From Sulfitobacter guttiformis (GTDB lineage Bacteria; Pseudomonadota; Alphaproteobacteria; Rhodobacterales; Rhodobacteraceae), in assembly GCF_003610455.1 (NCBI RefSeq), contig NZ_RAQK01000001.1:1116001-1180000 (forward strand): a stretch of DNA of 64,000 bases, read 5' to 3'. The translations under genes were made by a program, and so were the position numbers. The notes beneath the pieces are model-generated. The model made no database searches and had not been told where the DNA came from. It saw nothing but the letters and a program-made list of their open reading frames with translations. Each line of letters begins with the position of its first letter. The stretch's first letter is position 1. Shown piece after piece: positions 56,872 through 64,000 of this stretch.

Positions 56872-58545
56872 ATGACATTCACCACACGCACTGGCAAACC
56901 GCTCCCACAGACCATCCTAGACCATGCCGAATACGCAAAAGCCGATCCCGTAAACCGCCGCGAATTTTTTGCGATGGCGACTGCATTCGGGGCAACTACT
57001 GCCACCGCATATGCCATGATCGGAATGCCTGCGCCCGCGATGGCTGATGCGCACAGCGAAAAGAAAGCCGGCGGTACCGTCAGAATGCAGATGGAAGTCC
57101 GCGCCCTGAAAGATCCGCGCACGTATGATTGGTCCCAGATCGCCAACTTCTCTCGTGGCTGGCTAGAATATCTCGCCATCTGGGAGAATGACGGCTCATT
57201 CACCCCCGCCTTGCTGGAAAGCTGGGAAATCAGTGATGATGCAACCGTGTACACATTGAACGTCCGCAAGGGTGTTAAATGGAACAACGGCGATGATTTC
57301 ACCGCCGAGGACGTCGTGCGCAACATCGAAGGCTGGTGTGATAAGTCCGTCGAGGGGAACTCGATGGCGGGCCGCTTTGCGACCCTGATTGACGCCGATA
57401 CCGAGAAGCTTGCCGATGGCATCGTTGAAGTTGTCGACAGCCACACCATCAAGTTGAACCTGCCCGCAGCAGACATCACGCTGATCGCAGGCATGGCCGA
57501 CTATCCGGCGGCGATTGTGCACAGCACGTTCAATGCCGACGAAATGGTTGAAAACCCCATCGGTACTGGTGCTTACCTTCCCGAATCCCTCGAAGTGGGC
57601 GTCAAAGGTGTATTGGTGAAAAACCCCGACCACACGTGGTGGGGCACCGAAGTCTACGGCGGGCCCTACATCGACCGTTTGGAATATATTGATTATGGTA
57701 CCGACCCTTCTGCGTGGATCGCGGCCGCAGAAGCCGAAGAGGTAGATGCATTCTACTCCATGGAAGGTGATTTCATCGATATTCTGTCCAGCCTTGATGG
57801 CTGGAACGAGCATTCGATTGCGACCGCTTCCACGATCGTCATTCGCCCCAACCAGCTGGCAGAGATTGATGGAAAGCGTCCCTATGAAGACGTCCGTGTG
57901 CGCAAAGCACTCTCTATGGCTGTAGATAACTCAATCCTGCTCGAGCTTGGCTATGCCGGTAAGGGTGTGACCGCAGAGAACCATCACGTTGGTCCGATGC
58001 ACCCCGATTATGCAGAATTGCCGCCGCGCGCTGCAGATCCCGCCGGAGCCAAGGCGCTGATGGAAGAAGCAGGAATGATCGATTTCGAACATGAGCTGTT
58101 TTCAATCGACGATGCATGGCGCAAAGACACGACTGACGCTGTCGCAGCCCAGTTGCGCGATGCAGGTATCAAGGTGAAGCGGACGATTCTTCCCGGCTCG
58201 ACGTTCTGGAACGACTGGACGAAGTATTCCTTCTCTTCCACCAACTGGAACCCGCGTCCTCTCGGCGTGCAAATCTGGGCTCTCGCATATCGCTCGAACG
58301 AGGCATGGAACGAGTTTGGCTGGTCCAACGCAGAATTTGACGCGATCCTGACCCAAGCATTGGCAACCCCGGACGTCGAAAAGCGCCGGGAACTGATGGC
58401 GAAGGGCCAGAAAATGATTCAGGATGAAGGCGTGACAATCCAACCATACTGGCGCTCGCTCTATAACCATACCAAGGACGGCCTGACGGGTGCAGAGCAT
58501 CACATCAGCTATGAATACCATCCTGCACGGATGGCATGGAGCTGA
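56872..58545 (+). CDS. Tat-exported peptide-type ABC substrate-binding protein (family 5)
   Basis: 557 residues with GAGGAAG before the ATG. The N-terminus has a Tat signal with [31 protein letters not shown] (Arg pair near residue 26-27). The rest is SBP_bac_5: [48 protein letters not shown]. It binds oligopeptides, opines or similar solutes in the periplasm. No permease or ATPase genes follow, and a terminator is right after it, so it is an orphan. Confidence 0.9.
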   Translation: MTFTTRTGKPLPQTILDHAEYAKADPVNRREFFAMATAFGATTATAYAMIGMPAPAMADAHSEKKAGGTVRMQMEVRALKDPRTYDWSQIANFSRGWLEYLAIWENDGSFTPALLESWEISDDATVYTLNVRKGVKWNNGDDFTAEDVVRNIEGWCDKSVEGNSMAGRFATLIDADTEKLADGIVEVVDSHTIKLNLPAADITLIAGMADYPAAIVHSTFNADEMVENPIGTGAYLPESLEVGVKGVLVKNPDHTWWGTEVYGGPYIDRLEYIDYGTDPSAWIAAAEAEEVDAFYSMEGDFIDILSSLDGWNEHSIATASTIVIRPNQLAEIDGKRPYEDVRVRKALSMAVDNSILLELGYAGKGVTAENHHVGPMHPDYAELPPRAADPAGAKALMEEAGMIDFEHELFSIDDAWRKDTTDAVAAQLRDAGIKVKRTILPGSTFWNDWTKYSFSSTNWNPRPLGVQIWALAYRSNEAWNEFGWSNAEFDAILTQALATPDVEKRRELMAKGQKMIQDEGVTIQPYWRSLYNHTKDGLTGAEHHISYEYHPARMAWS

Positions 58546-58572
58546 CTTTAAATTCTAACAATAATTAAGAAG

Positions 58573-58599
58573 GGGCCGCATTGCTACGCGGCCCTTTTT
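58573..58599 (+). terminator. Terminator after the substrate-binding protein gene
   Basis: GGGCCGC (58573-58579) pairs with GCGGCCC (58588-58594) around an 8-nt loop, followed by TTTTT. Confidence 0.9.
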
Positions 58600-58661
58600 C
58601 TTGAGACAAAAACTCGATTGATATGAAAGTACCCTACCTGATGCTTAGCGCACGCCGGAAG

Positions 58662-59555
58662 CTAGTGTGTCAGAAACTTCATCTGCGTGATAAGTGAAAC
58701 CAGATCACGGACCGATTTCTGCGCGGATGTCCGAGTGGTATCGAGCTGTGCATGAGCCCGTTCATAAAGTGGGGTACGCATGTCGACCAGTGATTTAATC
58801 TTCGCAACTGCCTGCTGCTCATCATCTCCGGCCAGCTGCATCGCGCCTTGCGGCCGCACACGCGCCACATGCTCTGCTGGTGAGGTCTGGAGCCAGATCG
58901 TATAGCATCGCGACAGAAGCCGCGCAAATGGCGCCTCTTGCTCGACCAGACCGCCAGATACAGACAAAATGAACGGCCCTGTTCTCTTGATCACCCGCTC
59001 CAGCGCTTCTGCCTCCAGACGGCGGAATCCTTCGGGACCATAAAGCGACAACACCTCTGCGAGCGGTATACCAGTGTCGTCCTCGACCATGCTGCTTAGC
59101 TCGATGAAGGGCAGGTCAAAAGCTTTGGCCACGTTTCGACCAAGAGTCGTTTTGCCCGCACCGCGTAATCCCATCAGACAAATACGCCCTGCCCGCAGGC
59201 TCGCTGATTTATCCACCTGCAGCAAATCCTTGATCGCAGCCCGAATATCGTCCGGCGCTTTTTCAAAGAGTTGGGCGATGCGCTGGGCCTCCGGATCGAC
59301 GCAAATATTACGCGCAATTAGCACCTCCATCGGCATGCCGAGGGCGCGGGCAACCCTTTCAAGAAGGGCGATCGATATATTCCCCTCCCCCGCCTCAAGC
59401 TGCGCCAGATAACGCGGAGAAACCCCCGATAGTTCTGAAACAACACGTCGCGGCATACCCTTTTGTTTGCGGACCTCGCGCACGCGCCGCGCAACACGGC
59501 TGATCAGTGCGTGACGGGGATCATCGGTATTTTGTGGCACTTCGGAATTACTCAT
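58662..59555 (-). CDS. HTH-shikimate kinase fusion regulator (BoxR/BzdR type)
   Basis: 297 residues from the ATG at 59555. Residues about 20-80 are an XRE helix-turn-helix (VREVRKQKGMPRRVVSELSGVSPRYLAQLEAGEGNISIALLERVARAL). From about 125 on it is shikimate-kinase-like with P-loop GLRGAGKTT (129-137), LSVSGGLVEQE and VRPQGAMQLAG. In Azoarcus and others this architecture senses benzoyl-CoA and represses box/bzd genes. No box genes are seen here, so the ligand may differ. A palindrome lies upstream at 59596-59610. Confidence 0.9.
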   Translation of the reverse strand: MSNSEVPQNTDDPRHALISRVARRVREVRKQKGMPRRVVSELSGVSPRYLAQLEAGEGNISIALLERVARALGMPMEVLIARNICVDPEAQRIAQLFEKAPDDIRAAIKDLLQVDKSASLRAGRICLMGLRGAGKTTLGRNVAKAFDLPFIELSSMVEDDTGIPLAEVLSLYGPEGFRRLEAEALERVIKRTGPFILSVSGGLVEQEAPFARLLSRCYTIWLQTSPAEHVARVRPQGAMQLAGDDEQQAVAKIKSLVDMRTPLYERAHAQLDTTRTSAQKSVRDLVSLITQMKFLTH

Positions 59556-59595
59556 AATCCCGAATATAGTGCAGAAAATCCGTTCACCAAAATAA

Positions 59596-59610
59596 TTTTG
59601 CACCGCAAAA
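59596..59610. promoter_or_regulatory. Perfect palindrome upstream of the HTH-shikimate kinase gene
   Basis: TTTTGC-ACC-GCAAAA lies 40 nt upstream of the regulator start. The TTTGC...GCAAA-type symmetry is plausible as an autoregulatory operator for this family. Confidence 0.5.
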
Positions 59611-59677
59611 AAATATGTTGCCTACGCTCAATCATCCACATGAAAAGCAGTATTTTCGTTATGATGGGAGGTATAAG

Positions 59678-59754
59678 TGGTGGCGTTACCTGGACTTGAA
59701 CCAGGGACCTATCGATTATGAGTCGATCGCTCTAACCAACTGAGCTATAACGCC
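59678..59754 (-). tRNA. tRNA with CAT anticodon (elongator Met or Ile2)
   Basis: A 77-nt cloverleaf on the reverse strand: acceptor GGCGTTA/TAACGCC, D-arm GCTC/GAGC, anticodon stem ATCGA/TCGAT with loop CTCATAA (anticodon at 59718-59720), T-arm CCTGG/CCAGG with TTCAAGT, discriminator A and encoded CCA. CAT may be read as Met or, after lysidine modification, as Ile (AUA). The acceptor has G4-C69, so the sequence does not decide clearly. Confidence 0.93.
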
Positions 59755-59817
59755 GTGCGGGTGAACTATGATAGCCACCCGCCAGCGTCAAGCCAGAAAC
59801 AACATACAGGGCGCGAG

Positions 59818-60708
59818 TTACACCCACTTCGCTAGGGGCGGCAGGCTCATCAGCACTGCATTGGCATCGTGGCCGGTCTCAAGACCGAATTTTGTACCAC
59901 GGTCATAGACCAGATTGTACTCGGCATACAGGCCGCGGTGGATCAGTTGCACGTCCTTATCAGCCTCTGACCAGACTTGGGATTTACGCTTTTCCACCAA
60001 AGGAACATAAGCTGGCAGGAAAGCACGACCAATGTCCTGTGTCAGGGCAAAGTCAGCCTCCCAATCACCGGTGTTGCGATCATCCATAAATATGCCGCCG
60101 ACACCCCGCGCACGGTTGCGGTGCGGAATATAGAAATATTCGTCCGCCCATTCTTTGAGTTTTGGATAAATCTCGGTGCCATGTGAATCGAGGTGTGACT
60201 GTTGCGTCGCGTGGAAATGCGCCGTGTCATCGGGATATTCAATGCAAGGGTTAAGGTCGGAGCCCCCGCCGAACCACCACGCACCGGGGGTCCAGAACAT
60301 CCGTGTGTTCATATGAACAGCCGGCGCATGTGGGTTTTGCATATGTGCCACAAGAGAGATCCCAGAGGCCCAGAAGCGTGGATCATGTGCCATACCAGGG
60401 ACACCCCGCGCCGCCATCGCTTTTTGTGCGCGCTCCCCCAAAGTACCATAAACGGTCGAAATGTTTACACCAACCTTTTCGAACAACCGGCCACCACGCA
60501 TAACACTCATCAACCCGCCACCCGCATCAGAGCCATCATCGGAGGTGCGGGTTGTCTCGCTCACATCGAAACGGCCTGCGGCCATTTCAGCCATTGGGCC
60601 TTCGGCATGGGTGTCTTCAAGATGTTCAAAAGATGAAACAATATCATCGCGCAACGTGCGGAACCACGCCGCAGCGCGGCCTTTTTCGATCTCGAATGGT
60701 GCAGTCAT
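59818..60708 (-). CDS. hemF: Oxygen-dependent coproporphyrinogen III oxidase
   Basis: 296 residues. HemF signature stretches: GGGLMSVMRGGRLFEKVGVNIS, NPHAPAVHMNTRMFW, WWFGGGSDLNPC, and RGVGGIFMDDRNTGDW. It decarboxylates coproporphyrinogen to protoporphyrinogen in heme synthesis using O2. A perfect palindrome lies 13 nt upstream of the ATG. Confidence 0.96.
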   Translation of the reverse strand: MTAPFEIEKGRAAAWFRTLRDDIVSSFEHLEDTHAEGPMAEMAAGRFDVSETTRTSDDGSDAGGGLMSVMRGGRLFEKVGVNISTVYGTLGERAQKAMAARGVPGMAHDPRFWASGISLVAHMQNPHAPAVHMNTRMFWTPGAWWFGGGSDLNPCIEYPDDTAHFHATQQSHLDSHGTEIYPKLKEWADEYFYIPHRNRARGVGGIFMDDRNTGDWEADFALTQDIGRAFLPAYVPLVEKRKSQVWSEADKDVQLIHRGLYAEYNLVYDRGTKFGLETGHDANAVLMSLPPLAKWV

Positions 60709-60720
60709 AGCATGGCTTTC

Positions 60721-60738
60721 TGTCAGAATTATCTGACA
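60721..60738. promoter_or_regulatory. Perfect palindrome ahead of hemF
   Basis: TGTCAG-AATTAT-CTGACA is a perfect 18-bp inverted repeat, immediately upstream of hemF (start 60708). The position fits a repressor or iron/oxygen regulator site. I cannot name the regulator. Confidence 0.55.
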
Positions 60739-60786
60739 CTCTTACAGCATATTTATTTCAAGCTGAACAGAGCAACATCATGCAGA

Positions 60787-61587
60787 CTAATGCGCAGGCA
60801 CACTCACTGCATCCAGCAGAGAGCGGCCACCATCAATGACCATGACCTCGCCCGTCATAAAGCTGGAGCTGTCTGCGGCAAGAAATTGAACAGCCTGCAC
60901 CAGCTCGCTGGGTGAAGCGATCCGACCCAGAGGCGTATGGCTACGAATATCATCGCGCCACTCGCGGTTTTCGGCAACAGATGCCTTCAGGGATGCAGAC
61001 ATCACCGACCCGAAAGCAACTGCATTAACACGGATACGGTGCGGCGCAAGCGACAGTGCCATTGAGCGCGTCATCTGGTCCAGTGCGGCGGAGGCGATGG
61101 AGTAGCCCATCAAATCAGGATGCGAGTGATGCGCCGCCGTTGAGCTGAGATTGATAATAGAGCCAACCTGACCCTCTGACTGATTCTCACCCTGTTTCAT
61201 CATACGCTTTGCTACCTGCTGGGTCAGGCGCAGGGCGGTCATAAGGTTTTGTTCCAGTAGCATATCGACAGAGTTATCTTCGACATCAAGCGCATTGGTC
61301 GGCATCACCTGCCGCGATGCATTCACCAGAATGTCCACCTGCTCAAAAGCGTCTATTGTGGCCGACACCAGATTGGCGATCGTCAGGCGCTGGCGTAGAT
61401 CGCCGGCGAAAAAGCGTATATTGCCCTCGTCGCGTGTCTCGCCCAGTTCTTCTTTCAGCTTCTTCTCGTCCATATCCGCGCACATTACGTTGGCGCCTTT
61501 GTCGGCAAAGTCACGGGCAATCGCGAGGCCTATACCATTGGCAGCCCCCGTTACGATCGCCGTTTTGCCGGAGATGGAAAATGACAT
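60787..61587 (-). CDS. Short-chain dehydrogenase/reductase with altered catalytic Lys
   Basis: 266 residues. Rossmann TGAANGIG near the N-terminus, D in MCADMD, NAS in place of NAG, Ser149 and Tyr162 of the catalytic set. The YxxxK motif reads Y162-S-I-A-S166, so the Lys that lowers the Tyr pKa is Ser. The C-terminal MTGEVMVIDGGRSL is standard. It may be inactive, have another mechanism, or bind NAD(P). Follows the rsmC-like gene by 19 nt. Confidence 0.88.
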   Translation of the reverse strand: MSFSISGKTAIVTGAANGIGLAIARDFADKGANVMCADMDEKKLKEELGETRDEGNIRFFAGDLRQRLTIANLVSATIDAFEQVDILVNASRQVMPTNALDVEDNSVDMLLEQNLMTALRLTQQVAKRMMKQGENQSEGQVGSIINLSSTAAHHSHPDLMGYSIASAALDQMTRSMALSLAPHRIRVNAVAFGSVMSASLKASVAENREWRDDIRSHTPLGRIASPSELVQAVQFLAADSSSFMTGEVMVIDGGRSLLDAVSVPAH

Positions 61588-61606
61588 ACTGTGTCCTTAA
61601 AATCTG

Positions 61607-62599
61607 TTAGCGCCGTTTGCGCAGCGGGCGTGACGCATGAAAAAGCTTGAACCGCGCGTCGCTTCCAATTTCATCAACCTGAATGAAGCGCGTTTTCAGC
61701 TCTGCCTCATAGGGCAGATGCCGGTTTGCCACCATCCACAGGTGCCCTTGCGGCGTTAACAAGCGCGCCGCCGCTGCAACAAATGCCTGCCCAATCTGTG
61801 GCTCCGCGGCGCGACCCACGTGGAAGGGCGGGTTCATAACGATGGTGTCAATCTTGTGCGCGGGCGCCCATGTCGTCCCATCGACCCAGTGAAACTGGGC
61901 CCTCGGGTCGGTTACATTGCGGCGCGCGCACTCAAGCGCGGTATGGTTCGCCTCAACCAAATGAACCGCCTCGACACCTTGGCGCTGCAAGACATGCGCG
62001 GATAGAAAACCCCAGCCCGCACCCAGATCACAGACGTGTTTACCCATCTTTTCAGGCAGTGCATCGGCAAGCAGGGCAGAAGCCAGATCCACACCGTCAG
62101 CAGAAAAGACACCCGGTGCAGTCCAGAAACCACCCTCGGTCAGCTCCGGTCCGGCAGCCCAATCCGCAAAATTGTCCGCAGCCGCGGATTCAATCCAGAA
62201 CAGCTTTCCATGCGCTTTTGTTACAGGGCCGTGGACGGTCACACGCGCCTTCATTGCCTTGAGAATGCCCTCGACGCCGTCCGTCTTTTGACCGTCGATC
62301 ACCACGACACCCTCGCTCAGCGCGCAAGCCTGTGCGATCATCGCGCGCGCTTCAACCTTGGCACGGGGTAGGCACACGATTGCCGCCGCGTACCGTTTTC
62401 CGGCTGAAACTGAAGACTTGTAGTCCCGCGCGCTCCACGCGGCATAGGCAGGATAGAAATCTTGGATGATCTCGGCACGGTCTTTGGGTATGCCCTCCAG
62501 ATCAACATCCATGGAGGGGGCAAAAACGGCAATGTCACCATCGGCAGGCCATTCCAGACCGCCACCGTTCAGTGCCAGCGGCAGTCGCGAATCGAGCAT
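61607..62599 (-). CDS. RsmC-like class I SAM methyltransferase
   Basis: 330 residues. The C-terminal half has a Rossmann SAM site (CDLGAGWGFLSAHVLQRQ) and the NPPFH motif of N2-guanine methyltransferases such as RsmC (16S G1207). The N-terminal half is the weak duplicated domain typical of RsmC. 3 nt after clpS. Confidence 0.87.
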   Translation of the reverse strand: MLDSRLPLALNGGGLEWPADGDIAVFAPSMDVDLEGIPKDRAEIIQDFYPAYAAWSARDYKSSVSAGKRYAAAIVCLPRAKVEARAMIAQACALSEGVVVIDGQKTDGVEGILKAMKARVTVHGPVTKAHGKLFWIESAAADNFADWAAGPELTEGGFWTAPGVFSADGVDLASALLADALPEKMGKHVCDLGAGWGFLSAHVLQRQGVEAVHLVEANHTALECARRNVTDPRAQFHWVDGTTWAPAHKIDTIVMNPPFHVGRAAEPQIGQAFVAAAARLLTPQGHLWMVANRHLPYEAELKTRFIQVDEIGSDARFKLFHASRPLRKRR

Positions 62600-62602
62600 C
62601 AG

Positions 62603-62941
62603 TTATTCTTCTTTTTCCATTGTGCATTGCAGCGGATGCTGGTGGCGGCGCGCAAAATCCATGACTTGCGCCACTTTCGTCTCCGCGATCTCGTGACTGA
62701 ACACACCGACCACGGCCAGCCCCTTCTTGTGGACCGTCAGCATTATTTCGAAGGCCTGCGCATGATTGAGGCCAAAAAACCGTTCCAAAACATGCACTAC
62801 GAATTCCATGGGCGTGAAGTCATCGTTCAGCAGCATCACCTTATACATCGGTGGCCGCTTGGTCTTTGGCTTCACTTTGGTCAGCAGTTCGGTGTCGTCG
62901 CCATCGTCACTGTCAGCCATTGTTATCGGATCTAGGTGCAT
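62603..62941 (-). CDS. clpS: ATP-dependent Clp protease adaptor ClpS
   Basis: 112 residues. Start at 62941 ([13 protein letters not shown]) has AGGAG 5 nt ahead; MADS at 62920 is the alternative. The core motif [24 protein letters not shown] and the [20 protein letters not shown] region are canonical. ClpS delivers N-degron substrates to ClpAP. The next genes are rsmC-like and the SDR. Confidence 0.95.
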   Translation of the reverse strand: MHLDPITMADSDDGDDTELLTKVKPKTKRPPMYKVMLLNDDFTPMEFVVHVLERFFGLNHAQAFEIMLTVHKKGLAVVGVFSHEIAETKVAQVMDFARRHQHPLQCTMEKEE

Positions 62942-63030
62942 TGCTGCTCCTGCGGTAGGGAAAGTTTCATCTGGGTTGTGTCCGCTCTATATAACGCGAT
63001 GTACTCCTTAGAAAAGAGGTATGCAGGAAT

Positions 63031-63753
63031 ATGTCCAACACGCTCACGACGATTGGTTTCGATGCCGACGACACACTCTGGCACAACGAGCGGTTCTTTA
63101 CGCTGACGCAGGACCATTTCGCCGCTTTGCTTGTCGATCATACAGACCGCGAGACGCTGATGGCGCGCCTGCTGGCGGCCGAGCGGCGCAACCTGCCGCA
63201 TTACGGCTTTGGCATCAAAGGCTTCACCCTGTCGATGATCGAAACCGCAATCGAGGTGACCGACGGCCGCCTTCCCGCCTCTGTCATAACCGAATTGCTT
63301 GATGTAGGCCGCGATATGCTCAGCCATACCGTTGAACTATTACCCCATGCCGCCGATACTATCGAGCATTTGCGCCACTCCTATAATCTGGTCATGATTA
63401 CAAAGGGTGATCTGCTGGATCAGGAACGCAAACTGGCCCAGTCGGGTCTACGGGATTTGTTTGACGGCATAGAAATTGTTTCAGCCAAAACGCCCGACAC
63501 CTATACCCGCATATTCGAAATCCATGGCACCGGTGCCGATCAGGGCATGATGGTCGGCAATGCAATGGCATCAGACGTGGTCCCGATGATTGCGGCGGGG
63601 GGATGGGGCGTGCATGTGCCCCATGGCATCACATGGGCGATTGAACATGCGCCAACCCCGACCCAAGATAGGTTTCGTAAAATTATAGATCTGGCGGCTC
63701 TGCCCCCGCTCATCTGTGCCATAACTGAAGGAGAAAACCATGCCCCAAGCTGA
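63031..63753 (+). CDS. HAD-superfamily hydrolase
   Basis: 240 residues. HAD motif I GFDADDTLWHNE (nucleophile Asp and acid Asp), motif II in MITKGD, motif III Lys in SAKTPDTY, and motif IV MMVGNAMASDVVPM. A YjjG-like phosphatase group; substrate not known. Its stop overlaps the last gene by 14 nt. Confidence 0.88.
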   Translation: MSNTLTTIGFDADDTLWHNERFFTLTQDHFAALLVDHTDRETLMARLLAAERRNLPHYGFGIKGFTLSMIETAIEVTDGRLPASVITELLDVGRDMLSHTVELLPHAADTIEHLRHSYNLVMITKGDLLDQERKLAQSGLRDLFDGIEIVSAKTPDTYTRIFEIHGTGADQGMMVGNAMASDVVPMIAAGGWGVHVPHGITWAIEHAPTPTQDRFRKIIDLAALPPLICAITEGENHAPS

Positions 63754-64000
63754 CCTGAGCTATTCTGCGAAGATCGCGCTGGACCCTGCGAAAATTTTAC
63801 GGACAGTCGAGGAGGTAGTCAGCGCGCATGACGCAAAAGCGGGCGCGTGCAAAGGGCGTGCCCATCCGCTCGAGATTACCCACCATGATCACGTCCTGCT
63901 CCGCCTGCGGATGTTAAACAAACCTCATCGCGATGATGCCTTTATGACTGCCCTTGTGGCGGCGCTTCAGACAGCGCTGCGTGACATGGTTCCGGCGCCC
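63740..64000 (+). CDS. Partial gene, probable small tautomerase/isomerase-like protein
   Basis: Starts at the ATG at 63740 with GGAGAA ahead, and runs off the window: 87 residues visible, MPQADLSYSAKIALDPAKIL at the start and HHDHVLLRLRMLNKPHRDDA later. The MP- N-terminus followed by a beta-alpha-beta pattern recalls 5-carboxymethyl-2-hydroxymuconate isomerase (CHMI), in which Pro2 is catalytic. Family assignment is tentative. Overlap with the HAD gene suggests coupling. Confidence 0.6.
   Translation, partial: MPQADLSYSAKIALDPAKILRTVEEVVSAHDAKAGACKGRAHPLEITHHDHVLLRLRMLNKPHRDDAFMTALVAALQTALRDMVPAP

Noticed and set aside
58662..59555. Shikimate kinase (aroK)
   Set aside because: The kinase-like half is fused to an XRE helix-turn-helix, as in BoxR/BzdR regulators, and aroB does not adjoin.
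1..64000. CRISPR arrays, insertion sequences, integrases or phage genes
   Set aside because: No regularly spaced repeats, transposase motifs or phage structural genes were seen on either strand.

Overview
The window is about 64 kb of a chromosome from a marine alphaproteobacterium, most likely a member of the Roseobacter group (Rhodobacterales). The evidence is the gene order chvI-chvG-hprK-rapZ facing pckA, the run rpoZ-rsh-pdxJ-acpS-lepB-rnc-era-recO, a separate F0 ATP synthase operon with both b and b' subunits, a MipZ-type ParA ATPase, a methylsuccinyl-CoA dehydrogenase of the ethylmalonyl-CoA pathway, and aerobic cobalamin genes. Coding density is high. I see no prophage, insertion sequence, integron or CRISPR array, so this is mostly core genome with small accessory genes set into it.

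Layout. 1-5.7 kb: envelope/carbon sensing (ChvI-ChvG, HPr kinase, RapZ) divergent from PEP carboxykinase. 5.7-11.6 kb: an unrecognised protein with a LysR-like regulator, an XRE regulator, a TauE/SafE permease, methylsuccinyl-CoA dehydrogenase, a TetR regulator and a META-domain lipoprotein. 11.5-20.3 kb (minus strand): a long housekeeping series covering DNA repair, RNA processing, secretion, ACP and pyridoxal phosphate synthesis, ppGpp metabolism, RNA polymerase omega and folate. 20.4-23.7 kb (plus): NYN protein, IspH, DUF3429, RNase HI, TRIC-like channel. 23.8-26.4 kb (minus): Fmt and three tandem peptide deformylase homologues, the last of which has lost its catalytic Glu. 26.5-33.3 kb: PatB/MalY lyase, glutathionyl-hydroquinone reductase, a degenerate receiver protein, two cobalamin genes, a lytic transglycosylase and a rhodanese. 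33.5-41.2 kb: SMC, a lipoprotein, a FadR-type regulator and the F0 operon. 41.4-44 kb: ArsR regulator, a 22-residue membrane microprotein, EamA exporter and LysR regulator.

44.2-52.9 kb: a ribosome-centred plus-strand operon, ffh-NIPSNAP-chorismate mutase-rpsP-bluB-orf49-rimM-two sulfotransferase-like genes-trmD-deacetylase-like-GNAT-rplS-rpmE, with many start/stop overlaps and a terminator after rpmE. The unrelated small-molecule and surface-modification genes inside a translation operon are its main oddity. 53-64 kb: VOC protein, LysR regulator divergent from an SbtA-type bicarbonate permease, MipZ, an orphan Tat-exported peptide-binding protein, an HTH-shikimate kinase fusion regulator, a tRNA with CAT anticodon, HemF behind a perfect palindrome, an SDR lacking its catalytic Lys, an RsmC-like methyltransferase, ClpS, a HAD hydrolase and a truncated last gene.

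No clear-cut new multi-gene system is visible. The best leads are the deformylase paralogue triplet, the sulfotransferase-like pair in the trmD operon, the two-gene unit at 5.7-7.4 kb with matching ACCC/GGGT palindromes, the 22-residue microprotein, the hairpin-rich ffh leader, and several palindromes next to regulated genes. All functional calls come from reading sequence; no database search was run.
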